Origin: Roseiarcus sp036489975
GTDB taxonomy: Bacteria > Pseudomonadota > Alphaproteobacteria > Rhizobiales > Beijerinckiaceae
DNA length: 64,000 nucleotides
NCBI GenBank assembly: GCA_036489975.1
Contig: DASXES010000140.1
Location: 1 to 64,000, forward strand
Direction: 5' to 3'
The notes beneath the pieces were generated by a model. It worked only from the letters and a program-made list of their open reading frames with translations, had not been told where the DNA came from and searched no databases. A program made the translations under genes and the position numbers. Positions within the stretch are counted from its first letter, which is position 1. Every line of letters begins with the position of its first letter. Of this stretch, positions 9,901 through 16,864 are shown in pieces.

Positions 9901-10125
9901 GATGTCCGCCTCGTTCCGGACCATCGCGATGCAGTAGATCAAGGGATCAAGTTTATCCTTGACACGGGCATCGCGAGCGACTTCGTCGAAGCGGGAGGCT
10001 TGGGGCCCGGTTGAAAGGGAGCCGTTCGCGGAAATATCGCGCGACTGAGCGTCGGCAGCGGGAGGCTCGAATGGATTAAACAGCTCCCCGTTGCCAAACT
10101 GAGCCGTCGGTTTTCGTTCGCTCAC
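6952..10125 (-). CDS. Trimodular glycosyltransferase-methyltransferase-glycosyltransferase
   Basis: The GTG at 10125 is taken as start because AGGGG lies five bases before it (a TTG at 10197 is possible), giving 1057 residues. In that numbering residues 61-276 form a family-2 glycosyltransferase (YCIAMVRNEADIILSF, then FLDADEF with the DxD-type motif near 150). Residues about 447-620 form a class I methyltransferase (VELGFDQGTS, then LLHIDV and IVLHDIS). Residues about 780-1000 form a second glycosyltransferase-like module (VRLIIPTRG, RLDDDEF near 862). No signal peptide is seen, so it is likely cytoplasmic or membrane-associated. It probably assembles and methylates a surface glycan together with the following TylF-like enzyme. 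Acceptor and sugar donors cannot be told from sequence. Confidence 0.75.
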   Translation of the reverse strand: MSERKPTAQFGNGELFNPFEPPAADAQSRDISANGSLSTGPQASRFDEVARDARVKDKLDPLIYCIAMVRNEADIILSFLHQAASVFDKTFVVDIQSSDGTKEIIDRFAGSSDGAIVRLNCLTQERYQSALTNTLARKAFGEGADWAFFLDADEFLDVKSREHLRDLLKASDGEVIHLPWINLAPSEYGSFESLRLDQDFFYRVEPSPIHKVAISARYALIYPDFSLEEGNHNVNRSINGPPERARPAFSILHLPVRSASRLKYKLINASRLLGSKHNTGDEEGHHVRTILRRLEEEVATPALLNMIVANYSLKEDLTQGAPAQNRRRKVAPPEPAVARRRLPLFARDVQAAPGQVKTLTETLELDAELKWRRARFAGGAPVCAELRGSELRIRCLPITGQGDGFYGRYSALPEEESQSPPDLTVKVLTDAITAAWSDVELTPVSDWSGLAPVLFALFSVLRPRRFVELGFDQGTSFFAACQAAEQLAPVSQCIGVDSSIRRPQSGTGIDTQYGKLLSQLRSRFPTQHVIHGSFRDALECFDDSSVDLLHIDVKSISESASEIFASWLPKMSDRGTIVLHDISSHKRGYTVWRLWDELKQIYPGFSFYHCNGLGILYVGHKRSAVSQAIQGLNSNAEYATLAQLFFEQLGEHSSADKATLRRMMGEISGDDFQEQDGLSTLLRSNSLARHTRIFLRRTLFATRAKYFAFYFSKRKKEHYTQKKRWLKAAITFINWKLGISGLENKREGRDKPSKLIREQPFVTFDKRMVHAFDRKGLHPNVRLIIPTRGCSRWLPFFLEAYRAWGLEPSYAVDNGCEPETLQLLKDNKVNTIFIDSNQIPNGESIMPFLSKSIQEDYVFRLDDDEFPARELIDWVNSIPDSKFAFVTSWWIPRYEVALLDGQLWSCHPKWMRTKVGPAIYENLHGGRFYRHKDVIYDEVGPHHGNFISDYVSHAPPEALLIHLDYLVRTMEERLNKIRSTEKRFKDAGWPFANHMLPEMAPRELLRPRRFINPDLDPLISELLAKVYRPTERLNLGVDEIVAIQRDRLSQDTTHFHY

Positions 10126-10385
10126 ACGAATTCCCCTGGTGTTTTTGGGTGGCGTGGCCCTGTTCACCCCGTCAGATTGCGGAGTCGCCGCCCACAAGAA
10201 TGACTAGAGGCCGCGGGTTGCAGTATTCTACAAGAGCAACCTGCGGGTGGGAGCAACCCGGGTCACCCGAGCGTCCAGCTTCGCTCCGACTTCTGCATAT
10301 TTGCTTGATTTATCAGACTTTACCGGCCACGCCAACTTGGTGCCTGATTACATTGGGCGATGGCGGCTGACCACTCTCTCACGCA

Positions 10386-11102
10386 TCAAAGTTTGAATCC
10401 CGCGGCGACCGCGTCGGTGTGGAACATCTTGACCGTGTCCAGCGAATAGGCGTCGAGATCGTAGCCAACAAGCGAAAGCTTTTTCAGCACATCCGCCGTC
10501 GCAGTGATGATATGACAGCCGGAGATGTCCGCCTCGATAATGTTGTAAAGCTCGCGCGGACTGGCCCATATCAATTCGGACGCCGGAGCGATCTTCAGAA
10601 GCTCAACCGCCGCGGTCATGATTGGAAGAGCCGCTCGGCCGGTGTCCGCGATTCGCCCCGCGAAAACCGACACATAGCTCGGGACGGTCGGACTGAGAAC
10701 CTGGACGACGGCACGTACTTGGGAAAGCGTCATGAGCGCAGTCACGTTGACCTTGATCCCGCGGTGCGCCAGCTGCTTGATGAGCCCGACGGCGGTTTCC
10801 CCCCTAGTATTGGAAATCGGAATCTTTACGTAAACGTTCTGCCCCCAGCTTGCGATCTCCGTCGCCTGACGCTCCATCTCATCGAAATCATCGGAAAAGA
10901 CTTCGAATGAAATAGATTTGTCATGAACGTGAGTAAGAATGTCCTTGCAGAAGGCGCGATAGTCAGTAATGCCAGCCTTTCGCATAAGCGTTGGATTTGT
11001 CGTCAGTCCTTGTATGATTGGATTTGCATGCATCTCCAGCATGCTGGCCTTGTCTGCGCCATCGGCGAAGAGCTTGACTTTTAATTCCTCGACCTTCTTC
11101 AT
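10386..11102 (-). CDS. Transaldolase / fructose-6-phosphate aldolase family protein
   Basis: The 238-residue protein is a short-type transaldolase (TIM barrel). Seen are KLFADGADK, GLTTNPTLM (32-40), the Schiff-base lysine in NVYVKIPI (K93), NVTALMTLSQ and YVSVFAGRIADTG. It begins five bases after the gmhB-like gene and is the last cistron of the heptose operon. Known family activities are transfer of dihydroxyacetone units (transaldolase) or aldol cleavage of fructose 6-phosphate. In this setting the most economical role is supplying sedoheptulose 7-phosphate to the GmhA-like isomerase; that is inference. It is shorter than the roughly 315-residue housekeeping TalB type. Confidence 0.8.
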   Translation of the reverse strand: MKKVEELKVKLFADGADKASMLEMHANPIIQGLTTNPTLMRKAGITDYRAFCKDILTHVHDKSISFEVFSDDFDEMERQATEIASWGQNVYVKIPISNTRGETAVGLIKQLAHRGIKVNVTALMTLSQVRAVVQVLSPTVPSYVSVFAGRIADTGRAALPIMTAAVELLKIAPASELIWASPRELYNIIEADISGCHIITATADVLKKLSLVGYDLDAYSLDTVKMFHTDAVAAGFKL

Positions 11103-11107
11103 CAGCT

Positions 11108-11632
11108 CTATCGCCTCAAAATGATTCCGGTCGCTTCCGACAGAGACGCGGCACGATGGTCTACGGCGTAGGGCTGCTTTTCCTCGTAGCCGTAGTCAAG
11201 AAAAATTGTATTGCAACCCGCCTGGTGGCCTGCTTCGGTGTCACGCCAGCGGTCGCCTACCATATAGCTCGCGCTGAGATCAATATCGTGCAACGCGGCC
11301 GCCGCCAGTAATGCGCCGGGTTTTGGCTTGCGGCACTCGCAGCCGGCTTCCGTGTCGTGATAGCAGGTCCGGAATTCGTCGATCGGCAGCACCGAGCCGA
11401 GAGCGGCGTTGATTTTCTCCACCTCCTCCCGTGTCGTTGCGCCACGCGCGACATCGGGCTGGTTTGTTACAACGATCAAAAGGAACCCCGCCGCCCGCAG
11501 CTCGGCCAAAGCCGGTTCGACGCCGGGAAGAATCTCGAGTTCGGACAGGTCTCGGGGCGGATAGGGCCTCCCGTCCCGCACAAAGGCGCGGTTCAACACG
11601 CCGTCGCGGTCCAGAAAAACGGCCCGCTTCAT
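11108..11632 (-). CDS. gmhB: D-glycero-manno-heptose 1,7-bisphosphate phosphatase (HAD family)
   Basis: The 174-residue cytoplasmic HAD hydrolase has motif I FLDRDGVLN (nucleophile Asp), motif II VVTNQ, the zinc-type Cys/His cluster CYHDTEAGCECRKPKPG and motif IV MVGDRWRDTEAG. All are characteristic of GmhB. The ATG at 11632 overlaps the upstream stop as ATGA, so it is preferred over longer in-frame starts. GmhB removes the C7 phosphate from heptose bisphosphate. With the HddA- and HddC-like genes in the same operon, the product should be heptose 1-phosphate for GDP activation. Confidence 0.88.
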   Translation of the reverse strand: MKRAVFLDRDGVLNRAFVRDGRPYPPRDLSELEILPGVEPALAELRAAGFLLIVVTNQPDVARGATTREEVEKINAALGSVLPIDEFRTCYHDTEAGCECRKPKPGALLAAAALHDIDLSASYMVGDRWRDTEAGHQAGCNTIFLDYGYEEKQPYAVDHRAASLSEATGIILRR

Positions 11633-12228
11633 TTGCGCGTCGATTCCCATTTGGTCTGGTGGGCCTTCAGTTTCGGATGGGAGACCAGAAGATGCCAAAC
11701 GACTGCCTGGAACGCTTCGGAATGGGGCGTGATTGTTTCCGGGTTGACCGTCGGAATGATGCAGCACGCATCGGCCGCCTGCGCGGTGTAGCCGCCGTCA
11801 CGTCCGACGACGCCGGTTACCTTCGCACCCACGGTCCTTGCATATTTGATCGCCTCGACGAGGTTGGGGCTGATGTTCTTGTCCAAGCTTCCGCCGCCAA
11901 CAGAGAGGATGAACAACGCATCTTTGGGTTGCAGCTTGCTGACCTTCAGCCACTCGACGAAGATCGTCGCCCAGCCTTCGTCGTTGGTGCGCGCGGTCAA
12001 TTCCGAGACGTTGTCAGTCGGCGCGTACGATTCGATGCCGACAATCTTGCGGAAGTCGTTCACGGCATGGCCGCAGTTGCCGGCGCTTCCGCCAACGCCC
12101 AGAAAAAAGACGCGGCCGCCATCCGCCTTCACCTGAGCCAGAAGGTCAGCCATCTTCTCGATGGCGTCAGCGTCAATCTTGTTTGCGACGGCGATCGTTT
12201 CGGCAAGATGCTGTTGGGCGTAGGTCAT
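11629..12228 (-). CDS. gmhA: Sedoheptulose-7-phosphate isomerase (GmhA-like, SIS domain)
   Basis: The 199-residue SIS-domain protein has the phosphosugar-binding loop FFLGVGGSAGNCGHAVNDFRK and the second loop LFILSVGGGSLDKNISPN. It includes the VVGRDGGYTAQ and PHSEAFQAVVWHLLVSHP segments found in phosphoheptose isomerases. It converts sedoheptulose 7-phosphate to D-glycero-D-manno-heptose 7-phosphate, the first committed step. Four-base overlaps join it to both neighbours. Some GmhA-like proteins of this branch act on other phosphosugars, but the company of hddA, hddC and gmhB supports the heptose role. Confidence 0.85.
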   Translation of the reverse strand: MTYAQQHLAETIAVANKIDADAIEKMADLLAQVKADGGRVFFLGVGGSAGNCGHAVNDFRKIVGIESYAPTDNVSELTARTNDEGWATIFVEWLKVSKLQPKDALFILSVGGGSLDKNISPNLVEAIKYARTVGAKVTGVVGRDGGYTAQAADACCIIPTVNPETITPHSEAFQAVVWHLLVSHPKLKAHQTKWESTRK

Positions 12229-12932
12229 GTCTCGTCTTCCATCTGAAAAAAGTCGCGCGCTTCCTTCAGTCCCTCGGGGGATCCGATCTCGTAGAAACGC
12301 TCGAAAACCTGGTAGCCGTACAGGCGCCCTTCAAGGGATAGCTTCTGGTACGGAGCCGCAAGATCGAACGGCTCGTTCGCTGGATAACTCTCGAGAATCT
12401 CTCGTGTCACTATGGTTAGGCCATAGTCGATAAAGGCAAAATCGGGACGCGGCACGACCTTGTTGTACTCCAGAAGCTTGCCATCGACGAAAAGGACGTT
12501 GCTCTTGTCCCAGCGGTCTTCATTGTAGAGGACCGTCATTAACGCCGGCGGGTTCAACGCCCGGAACTCAGCTTCGATGACGCTGAAATCGACGGGCAGA
12601 TAACTGTCACCATAGAGAACGAAAAACGCTTCGCCGAGAAGGCCAGAGGCCCGTCGCAATGCACCTCCTGTACCGAGCGGCGTGCAACCGTCCATGCTGT
12701 ACAACACCGCGAGCCCAAAGCGGGATCCGTCGCCAACGACCGCCTCGATCATGTCGCCCAGATGGCCGACGCACAGCACGACCTCGCGGACCTTCTGGCG
12801 GCGGAGATAATCCAGCTGGCGAACGATGAACGGCTTGCCAGCCACTTCGACGAGCGACTTCGGAATTTTTTCCGTGATCGGCCGCAGCCGCGTCGCCAAT
12901 CCCCCCGCCAGGATCGCAACCGGCAGGGTCAT
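12225..12932 (-). CDS. hddC: Heptose-1-phosphate guanylyltransferase-like nucleotidyltransferase (HddC)
   Basis: The 235-residue nucleotidyltransferase has the N-terminal signature ILAGGLATRLRPITEKIPKSLVEVAGKPF, the PLGTGGALRRA loop, and the metal-binding VLYGDSYLPVD. The compact form without a hexapeptide-repeat C-terminus matches HddC, which joins GMP to D-glycero-alpha-D-manno-heptose 1-phosphate. Related glucose- or mannose-1-phosphate nucleotidyltransferases share these motifs, so the substrate is assigned mainly from its hddA and gmhA/B neighbours. Start and stop overlap neighbours by four bases. Confidence 0.82.
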   Translation of the reverse strand: MTLPVAILAGGLATRLRPITEKIPKSLVEVAGKPFIVRQLDYLRRQKVREVVLCVGHLGDMIEAVVGDGSRFGLAVLYSMDGCTPLGTGGALRRASGLLGEAFFVLYGDSYLPVDFSVIEAEFRALNPPALMTVLYNEDRWDKSNVLFVDGKLLEYNKVVPRPDFAFIDYGLTIVTREILESYPANEPFDLAAPYQKLSLEGRLYGYQVFERFYEIGSPEGLKEARDFFQMEDET

Positions 12933-13912
12933 GACGACATCACGACCTTCGTGCCCTCGAAATCGAAGCGGAAGCGCACTTCTTCGAGCCCCGCCGCCGA
13001 CATTTTGTGGCGCAGCTGGTTGCGATCCTCGGCCATAAACATCAGAAACCCGCCCCCGCCTGCGCCCACAAGCTTACCGCCGACAGCGCCGTTTTTGACG
13101 CCCAACTCGTACCACTCATCGATTTTTGGATTGCTCATGCCCCCGGAACGACGTTTCTTGTGTTCCCAATGCTCGTGCATCAACTCGCCGAAGCGGCGGG
13201 TGTTCCCCCTCTCGAGCGCCTGCTTGCTCCGATGGCCCAGTTCCTTGACATAGTGCAGGTTCTTGAGCATCTCCCCGTCGCTCTGCTTTGTGCGCGTGTT
13301 CTGGTCCTTGAGGATGCTCCCGGCGGTGCGTGAGAAGCCGGTGAAGAACAGCAGCAGGTTGTCCTCCAGGTCGAACATCGTGTCCATGCTGATGCCGAGC
13401 GGCGTCGCCGCCACCGTGTCATCGGTGTGGAAGGCGAAGCAGGTCACGCCGCCAACGGCTGCGATATACTGGTCCTGCTTGCCGACCGGCTCGCCAAGCC
13501 GGTCGATTTCGATGTGGCAGGCGAGTTCGGCCAGCTCCATTTGATTGAGATGGCGGCGCCGATGGGTGTAGAGCGCCTTGAGCAGAGCGGTCGTAAAGCT
13601 TCCCGAGCTTCCCAGGCCCGTTCCGGCCGGAATGTCAGCCAGCGTTGTGATCTCAACCTGCGGGGTCCTGAAGCCCAATAGGCTCAGGCCTTCGCGGATG
13701 ATCGGATGCTGGACCTGCGCAATCTTGTCGACATGCTCGAGATGGGAATATTTCAGATAAACGCCCTCGGTGAAGGGACGCGTTACGGTGACAAAGACAT
13801 ATTTGTCGATGGCGGCCGAGAGCAGAAAGCCTTCGTGCTCCCGGTAATACGACGGGAGATCGGTGCCCCCGCCGCCAAGAGTGATCCGCAGCGGACTACG
13901 CGCGATGATCAT
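12929..13912 (-). CDS. hddA: Heptose-7-phosphate kinase (HddA-like GHMP kinase)
   Basis: The 327-residue GHMP kinase has MIIARSPLRITLGGGGTDLPSYY at the start, the ATP-binding loop IPAGTGLGSSGSF near residue 95-107, GEPVGKQDQYIAAVGG in the middle and the C-terminal KLVGAGGGGFLMF motif. The arrangement and length match D-glycero-alpha-D-manno-heptose-7-phosphate kinase, which phosphorylates C1. The ATG at 13912 lies 17 bases inside the upstream Gfo/Idh gene, and its own stop overlaps hddC, so translation is coupled on both sides. Confidence 0.87.
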   Translation of the reverse strand: MIIARSPLRITLGGGGTDLPSYYREHEGFLLSAAIDKYVFVTVTRPFTEGVYLKYSHLEHVDKIAQVQHPIIREGLSLLGFRTPQVEITTLADIPAGTGLGSSGSFTTALLKALYTHRRRHLNQMELAELACHIEIDRLGEPVGKQDQYIAAVGGVTCFAFHTDDTVAATPLGISMDTMFDLEDNLLLFFTGFSRTAGSILKDQNTRTKQSDGEMLKNLHYVKELGHRSKQALERGNTRRFGELMHEHWEHKKRRSGGMSNPKIDEWYELGVKNGAVGGKLVGAGGGGFLMFMAEDRNQLRHKMSAAGLEEVRFRFDFEGTKVVMSS

Positions 13913-14906
13913 AACCTGACCTCTTGTAAATCGCCTCGACGACCGTCAACGCGGCGATAGCGTCTTCGAGCCCGCAATCGCCCGGGCGACCCGCCTTGAC
14001 GTCGTCCAGAAATGCAGTCGTCTCGACACTCCAGGAGTCGTCACCCATTGGGTATTCCCAAGAATAGGTTTCTGGAGGACCCATTTCTGGAAGCATCTTG
14101 TACCAGGTGACTCGCTCGACGCCGTAACTTCCGCCCAGACCATTCAGATCTATCTTTCCATCTCTGCCATAAATCTCCATCGAGAACAGATTTTTCCATT
14201 CCGTACAAGAAACATGCAGAAACGCAGTCTGCTTGCGCTGGGTCTTTAGTAACATAAATCCATTGTCGTCAACCGGCATCTTCCAGAAATAAGTTTCGGC
14301 CCACCCCTGCACCTCAGTGAACTCACCAAGAAACCAGCGCGACAGGTCGATCAGATGCGGACCCTGGTCGATCAGTTCGCCGCCGCCCGAAATCGCCGGA
14401 TCGGCCCGCCATTCCTTCTCATACCCGACGCGCCCGCCGTGCCCGTAGCGGCCGCGGATGAACATAAGCTCCCCGAGCGCGCCCGAAGAGACGAGTTCCT
14501 TCGCCTTGCGCAGAGACCGGTGATAGCGGTGATTGAAGCCTACGTGCACTCGCACGCCCTTGGCGTCTCGCGCCGCAAGCACCGGCTCGAGTTCCCACGC
14601 GAAACGCGCCGCCGGTTTTTCCACAAGGACGTGCTTGCCGGCGTTCACGGCACCAAGCGTGATGGCGGCTAGCATATCGTGTGGCGTGGCGACGATCACC
14701 ACGTCAACCGCCGGATTTTCGACGACGGCGCGCCAATCGGCGACGGCTTTTGCGCCGGAGGCGTTCGCAAGCCGTTCCGCCCGGTTCATGGAAACGTCGG
14801 CGCAGATAATGAGTCGGTCCGTCTTCGGCAGCGCTTTGGCGCGTTTTTGTCCGATAAGCCCGCAGCCGATCAGGCCGATTCCGAGGCGCGATCCGGGTTC
14901 GCTCAT
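13896..14906 (-). CDS. Gfo/Idh/MocA family sugar oxidoreductase
   Basis: The 336-residue protein starts at the ATG at 14906, which overlaps the upstream SDR stop (ATGA). It has an N-terminal Rossmann fold (LGIGLIGCGLIGQKRA), the VIVATPHDM segment, the EKPAAR motif carrying the family lysine, and a C-terminal alpha/beta domain starting around FNHRYHRSL. Such enzymes oxidise or epimerise nucleotide sugars or free sugars with NAD(P). It probably modifies a sugar nucleotide for the same glycan. The exact substrate cannot be deduced. Confidence 0.82.
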   Translation of the reverse strand: MSEPGSRLGIGLIGCGLIGQKRAKALPKTDRLIICADVSMNRAERLANASGAKAVADWRAVVENPAVDVVIVATPHDMLAAITLGAVNAGKHVLVEKPAARFAWELEPVLAARDAKGVRVHVGFNHRYHRSLRKAKELVSSGALGELMFIRGRYGHGGRVGYEKEWRADPAISGGGELIDQGPHLIDLSRWFLGEFTEVQGWAETYFWKMPVDDNGFMLLKTQRKQTAFLHVSCTEWKNLFSMEIYGRDGKIDLNGLGGSYGVERVTWYKMLPEMGPPETYSWEYPMGDDSWSVETTAFLDDVKAGRPGDCGLEDAIAALTVVEAIYKRSGYDHRA

Positions 14907-15760
14907 CGATCTCCCCAACCAAACCCACGATCCCGCCCGGCGATCCGGCGCAACGTGTAGAGATCGGAGCCCGCCAATTCCGGAATATGCTCCGGCCAGC
15001 ACTCCCAGCGGTCCCAAACGGCGCTGACCAACTTTCCGGTGATGGCGCGCGCCGCGGACGAGCTAAGAAACAGCGCGAGGTCCGCAACCCGGTCCATCGA
15101 GGCGCCGCCTTCCTCGAAAACCTTAGCGGCTATGGCAAATTCCCGCGCGCCCGAACTCTGCTCACCCCGCTCCAGTACCTCGCGCAGCATCGCGGTTTTC
15201 ATCGCGCCTGGCGCAATGCAGTTGACGGTGATTCCCTGGTTCTTCACTTCGTCCGCGAGCGTCTCGCTGAACCGGACGAGCCCCGCCTTCGCGCTGGCGT
15301 AGGCGGAAAAATTCGCCCGCGGACCGGTCGCCCCGCCACCCGAGAGATTGAGGATGGAAGCATCCGCGGCGTTCACCATGCGCGAAAGCAATCCCCGGCA
15401 CAGCGCGACCGGACTCAAAAGATTGACTCGAATCGTTTGTTCCCAGTCCCGGAGATCGTTTTGTTCCAGAGACCCGATTGGCCCCTGGGTCGCTGCGTTG
15501 TTTATCAGGACGTTGACCTGTTCGGTCTTCGCGCGAATCTCCGCGACAACCGCCTCCACTGAGGCGGGATCCGCGAGGTCGCAGGCAAAAACGTCGCAGC
15601 GCTGGCCCTCTGCGGGAACCAGTTCAGACACTGTCTGGCCAGCCGACCCGACGTTGCGGCTGACAAGACCGAGATTGTAGCCGGCCTGCCAGTAGCGGCT
15701 GGCTAGACGCTGACCAAGGCCTCGGCCGGCGCCCGTTATGACAGCGTATCTCGCGATCAT
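14903..15760 (-). CDS. Short-chain dehydrogenase/reductase
   Basis: The ATG at 15760 overlaps the epimerase stop as ATGA and gives 285 residues (a longer in-frame start at 15781 is less likely). Classical SDR features are the cofactor loop VITGAGRGLGQRL near residues 6-18, CDLADP, LINNAATQG, SILNLSGGG with the active-site Ser region, and YASAKAGLVRF with the catalytic Tyr and Lys. A C-terminal extension after GKLVSAVWDRW is unusual for SDRs and may contact a partner. It probably reduces a keto-sugar intermediate of the pathway. Confidence 0.82.
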   Translation of the reverse strand: MIARYAVITGAGRGLGQRLASRYWQAGYNLGLVSRNVGSAGQTVSELVPAEGQRCDVFACDLADPASVEAVVAEIRAKTEQVNVLINNAATQGPIGSLEQNDLRDWEQTIRVNLLSPVALCRGLLSRMVNAADASILNLSGGGATGPRANFSAYASAKAGLVRFSETLADEVKNQGITVNCIAPGAMKTAMLREVLERGEQSSGAREFAIAAKVFEEGGASMDRVADLALFLSSSAARAITGKLVSAVWDRWECWPEHIPELAGSDLYTLRRIAGRDRGFGWGDR

Positions 15761-16719
15761 GCGCGCGACTCGTAGACCCATTCATTTGCCTTCAGGAACT
15801 CGACGGTCCTGATTACGCCCTGTTTGATCGTGAGTTTTGGCGACCAGCCGAGGTCCCTGATCCTTGTAGTGTCCAGGAAGATGAACGGGTTATCGCCAAT
15901 CCAGCCCCGGTCGCCGCCTGAATAGTCTATGCTCGGCGAAACGCCGAGGGCTTCACATATCCAGCCAATGGAGTCGTTGACTTCGCAATAGGCGTCGACC
16001 CCCAGATTGCAGATGGTGAGTCTTTCCGGCGCCCGCGCCATAGCAAGCAGGATCGCATCGATACAGTCCTGGACGTAGAGATAGGATTTACGTTGAAGGC
16101 CGTTGCCAAGGACCTTCAACATCTTTGGATCGGTTCTAAGCTGCTTATAGAAATCGAATACGTGTCCGTGAGTGTATCTCTCCCCAAGGATCGATACGAA
16201 GCGGAATGTGCACGCCTCGAAACCGAACCCTTCGCAATAGGCGGAGATCAACCCCTCCGCGGCGGCCTTCGACGCCCCATAGAGCGAGGTCTGGACTGGA
16301 AACGGCGCGTCTTCGGGAGTTGGAAGGACTTTGGCCTCTCCGTAGACGGACCCGGTCGAGGAAAAGGCGAGTTTCTTAATCCCGTTGGCGCGCATCGCCT
16401 CAAGCACGTTGTAGGTCGCGATGGTGTTCTGCTCGAGATCCTTGCGCGGATGTTCGGTGCCGAAGCGAACATCGGCGTTGGCGGCGAGATGGTAGACCTC
16501 ATCCGCGCCGACGAAGGCCTCCTTCAAGGCGTCGAGGTCGAGGAGGTCCATTTCGACGAGTCTAAAGTTGGAATTGCCTAAGGCGCTCTCGAGAAAGCGA
16601 CGCTGGCCAGTGGAAAAATTGTCCACGCCAATAACGAAATGGCCCTCACCAACCAGGCGGTCGACCAGGTTGCTGCCTATGAAACCGGCGCATCCGGTGA
16701 TCACCGATGTCTTACCCAT
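15757..16719 (-). CDS. NAD-dependent nucleotide-sugar epimerase/dehydratase (extended SDR)
   Basis: The 320-residue extended SDR has VITGCAGFIGSNLVDRL near its start, VDNFSTGQRRFL, FSSTGSVYGEAK and the catalytic YGASKAAAEG. It resembles UDP-glucose/GDP-sugar 4-epimerases of the GalE/WbpP group. The ATG at 16719 is preceded by GAGGAAAG and is preferred over a longer frame from 16755. It is the first gene of the eight-cistron coupled operon that continues to the transaldolase. A role in making or altering the nucleotide sugar is likely, with substrate unknown. Confidence 0.83.
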   Translation of the reverse strand: MGKTSVITGCAGFIGSNLVDRLVGEGHFVIGVDNFSTGQRRFLESALGNSNFRLVEMDLLDLDALKEAFVGADEVYHLAANADVRFGTEHPRKDLEQNTIATYNVLEAMRANGIKKLAFSSTGSVYGEAKVLPTPEDAPFPVQTSLYGASKAAAEGLISAYCEGFGFEACTFRFVSILGERYTHGHVFDFYKQLRTDPKMLKVLGNGLQRKSYLYVQDCIDAILLAMARAPERLTICNLGVDAYCEVNDSIGWICEALGVSPSIDYSGGDRGWIGDNPFIFLDTTRIRDLGWSPKLTIKQGVIRTVEFLKANEWVYESRA

Positions 16720-16864
16720 CTTTCCTCGAGTTCTGTCTTGCGCGTGTGGGTGCAATGCAAACGGACGATCATCGACGACCGTTGAAGTTTGATCTCTCTA
16801 TCATGCGTTAGAGGCTGGAGCTTCGCATTGGGGCGACTAGTTTCGGCCGCGCCCGCCGCACCGC

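Noticed and set aside
11633..11767. N-terminal extension of the gmhB-like gene
   Set aside because: It would overlap gmhA by over 130 bases; ATG 11632 has the same ATGA overlap as the other cistrons and begins right at the HAD motif.
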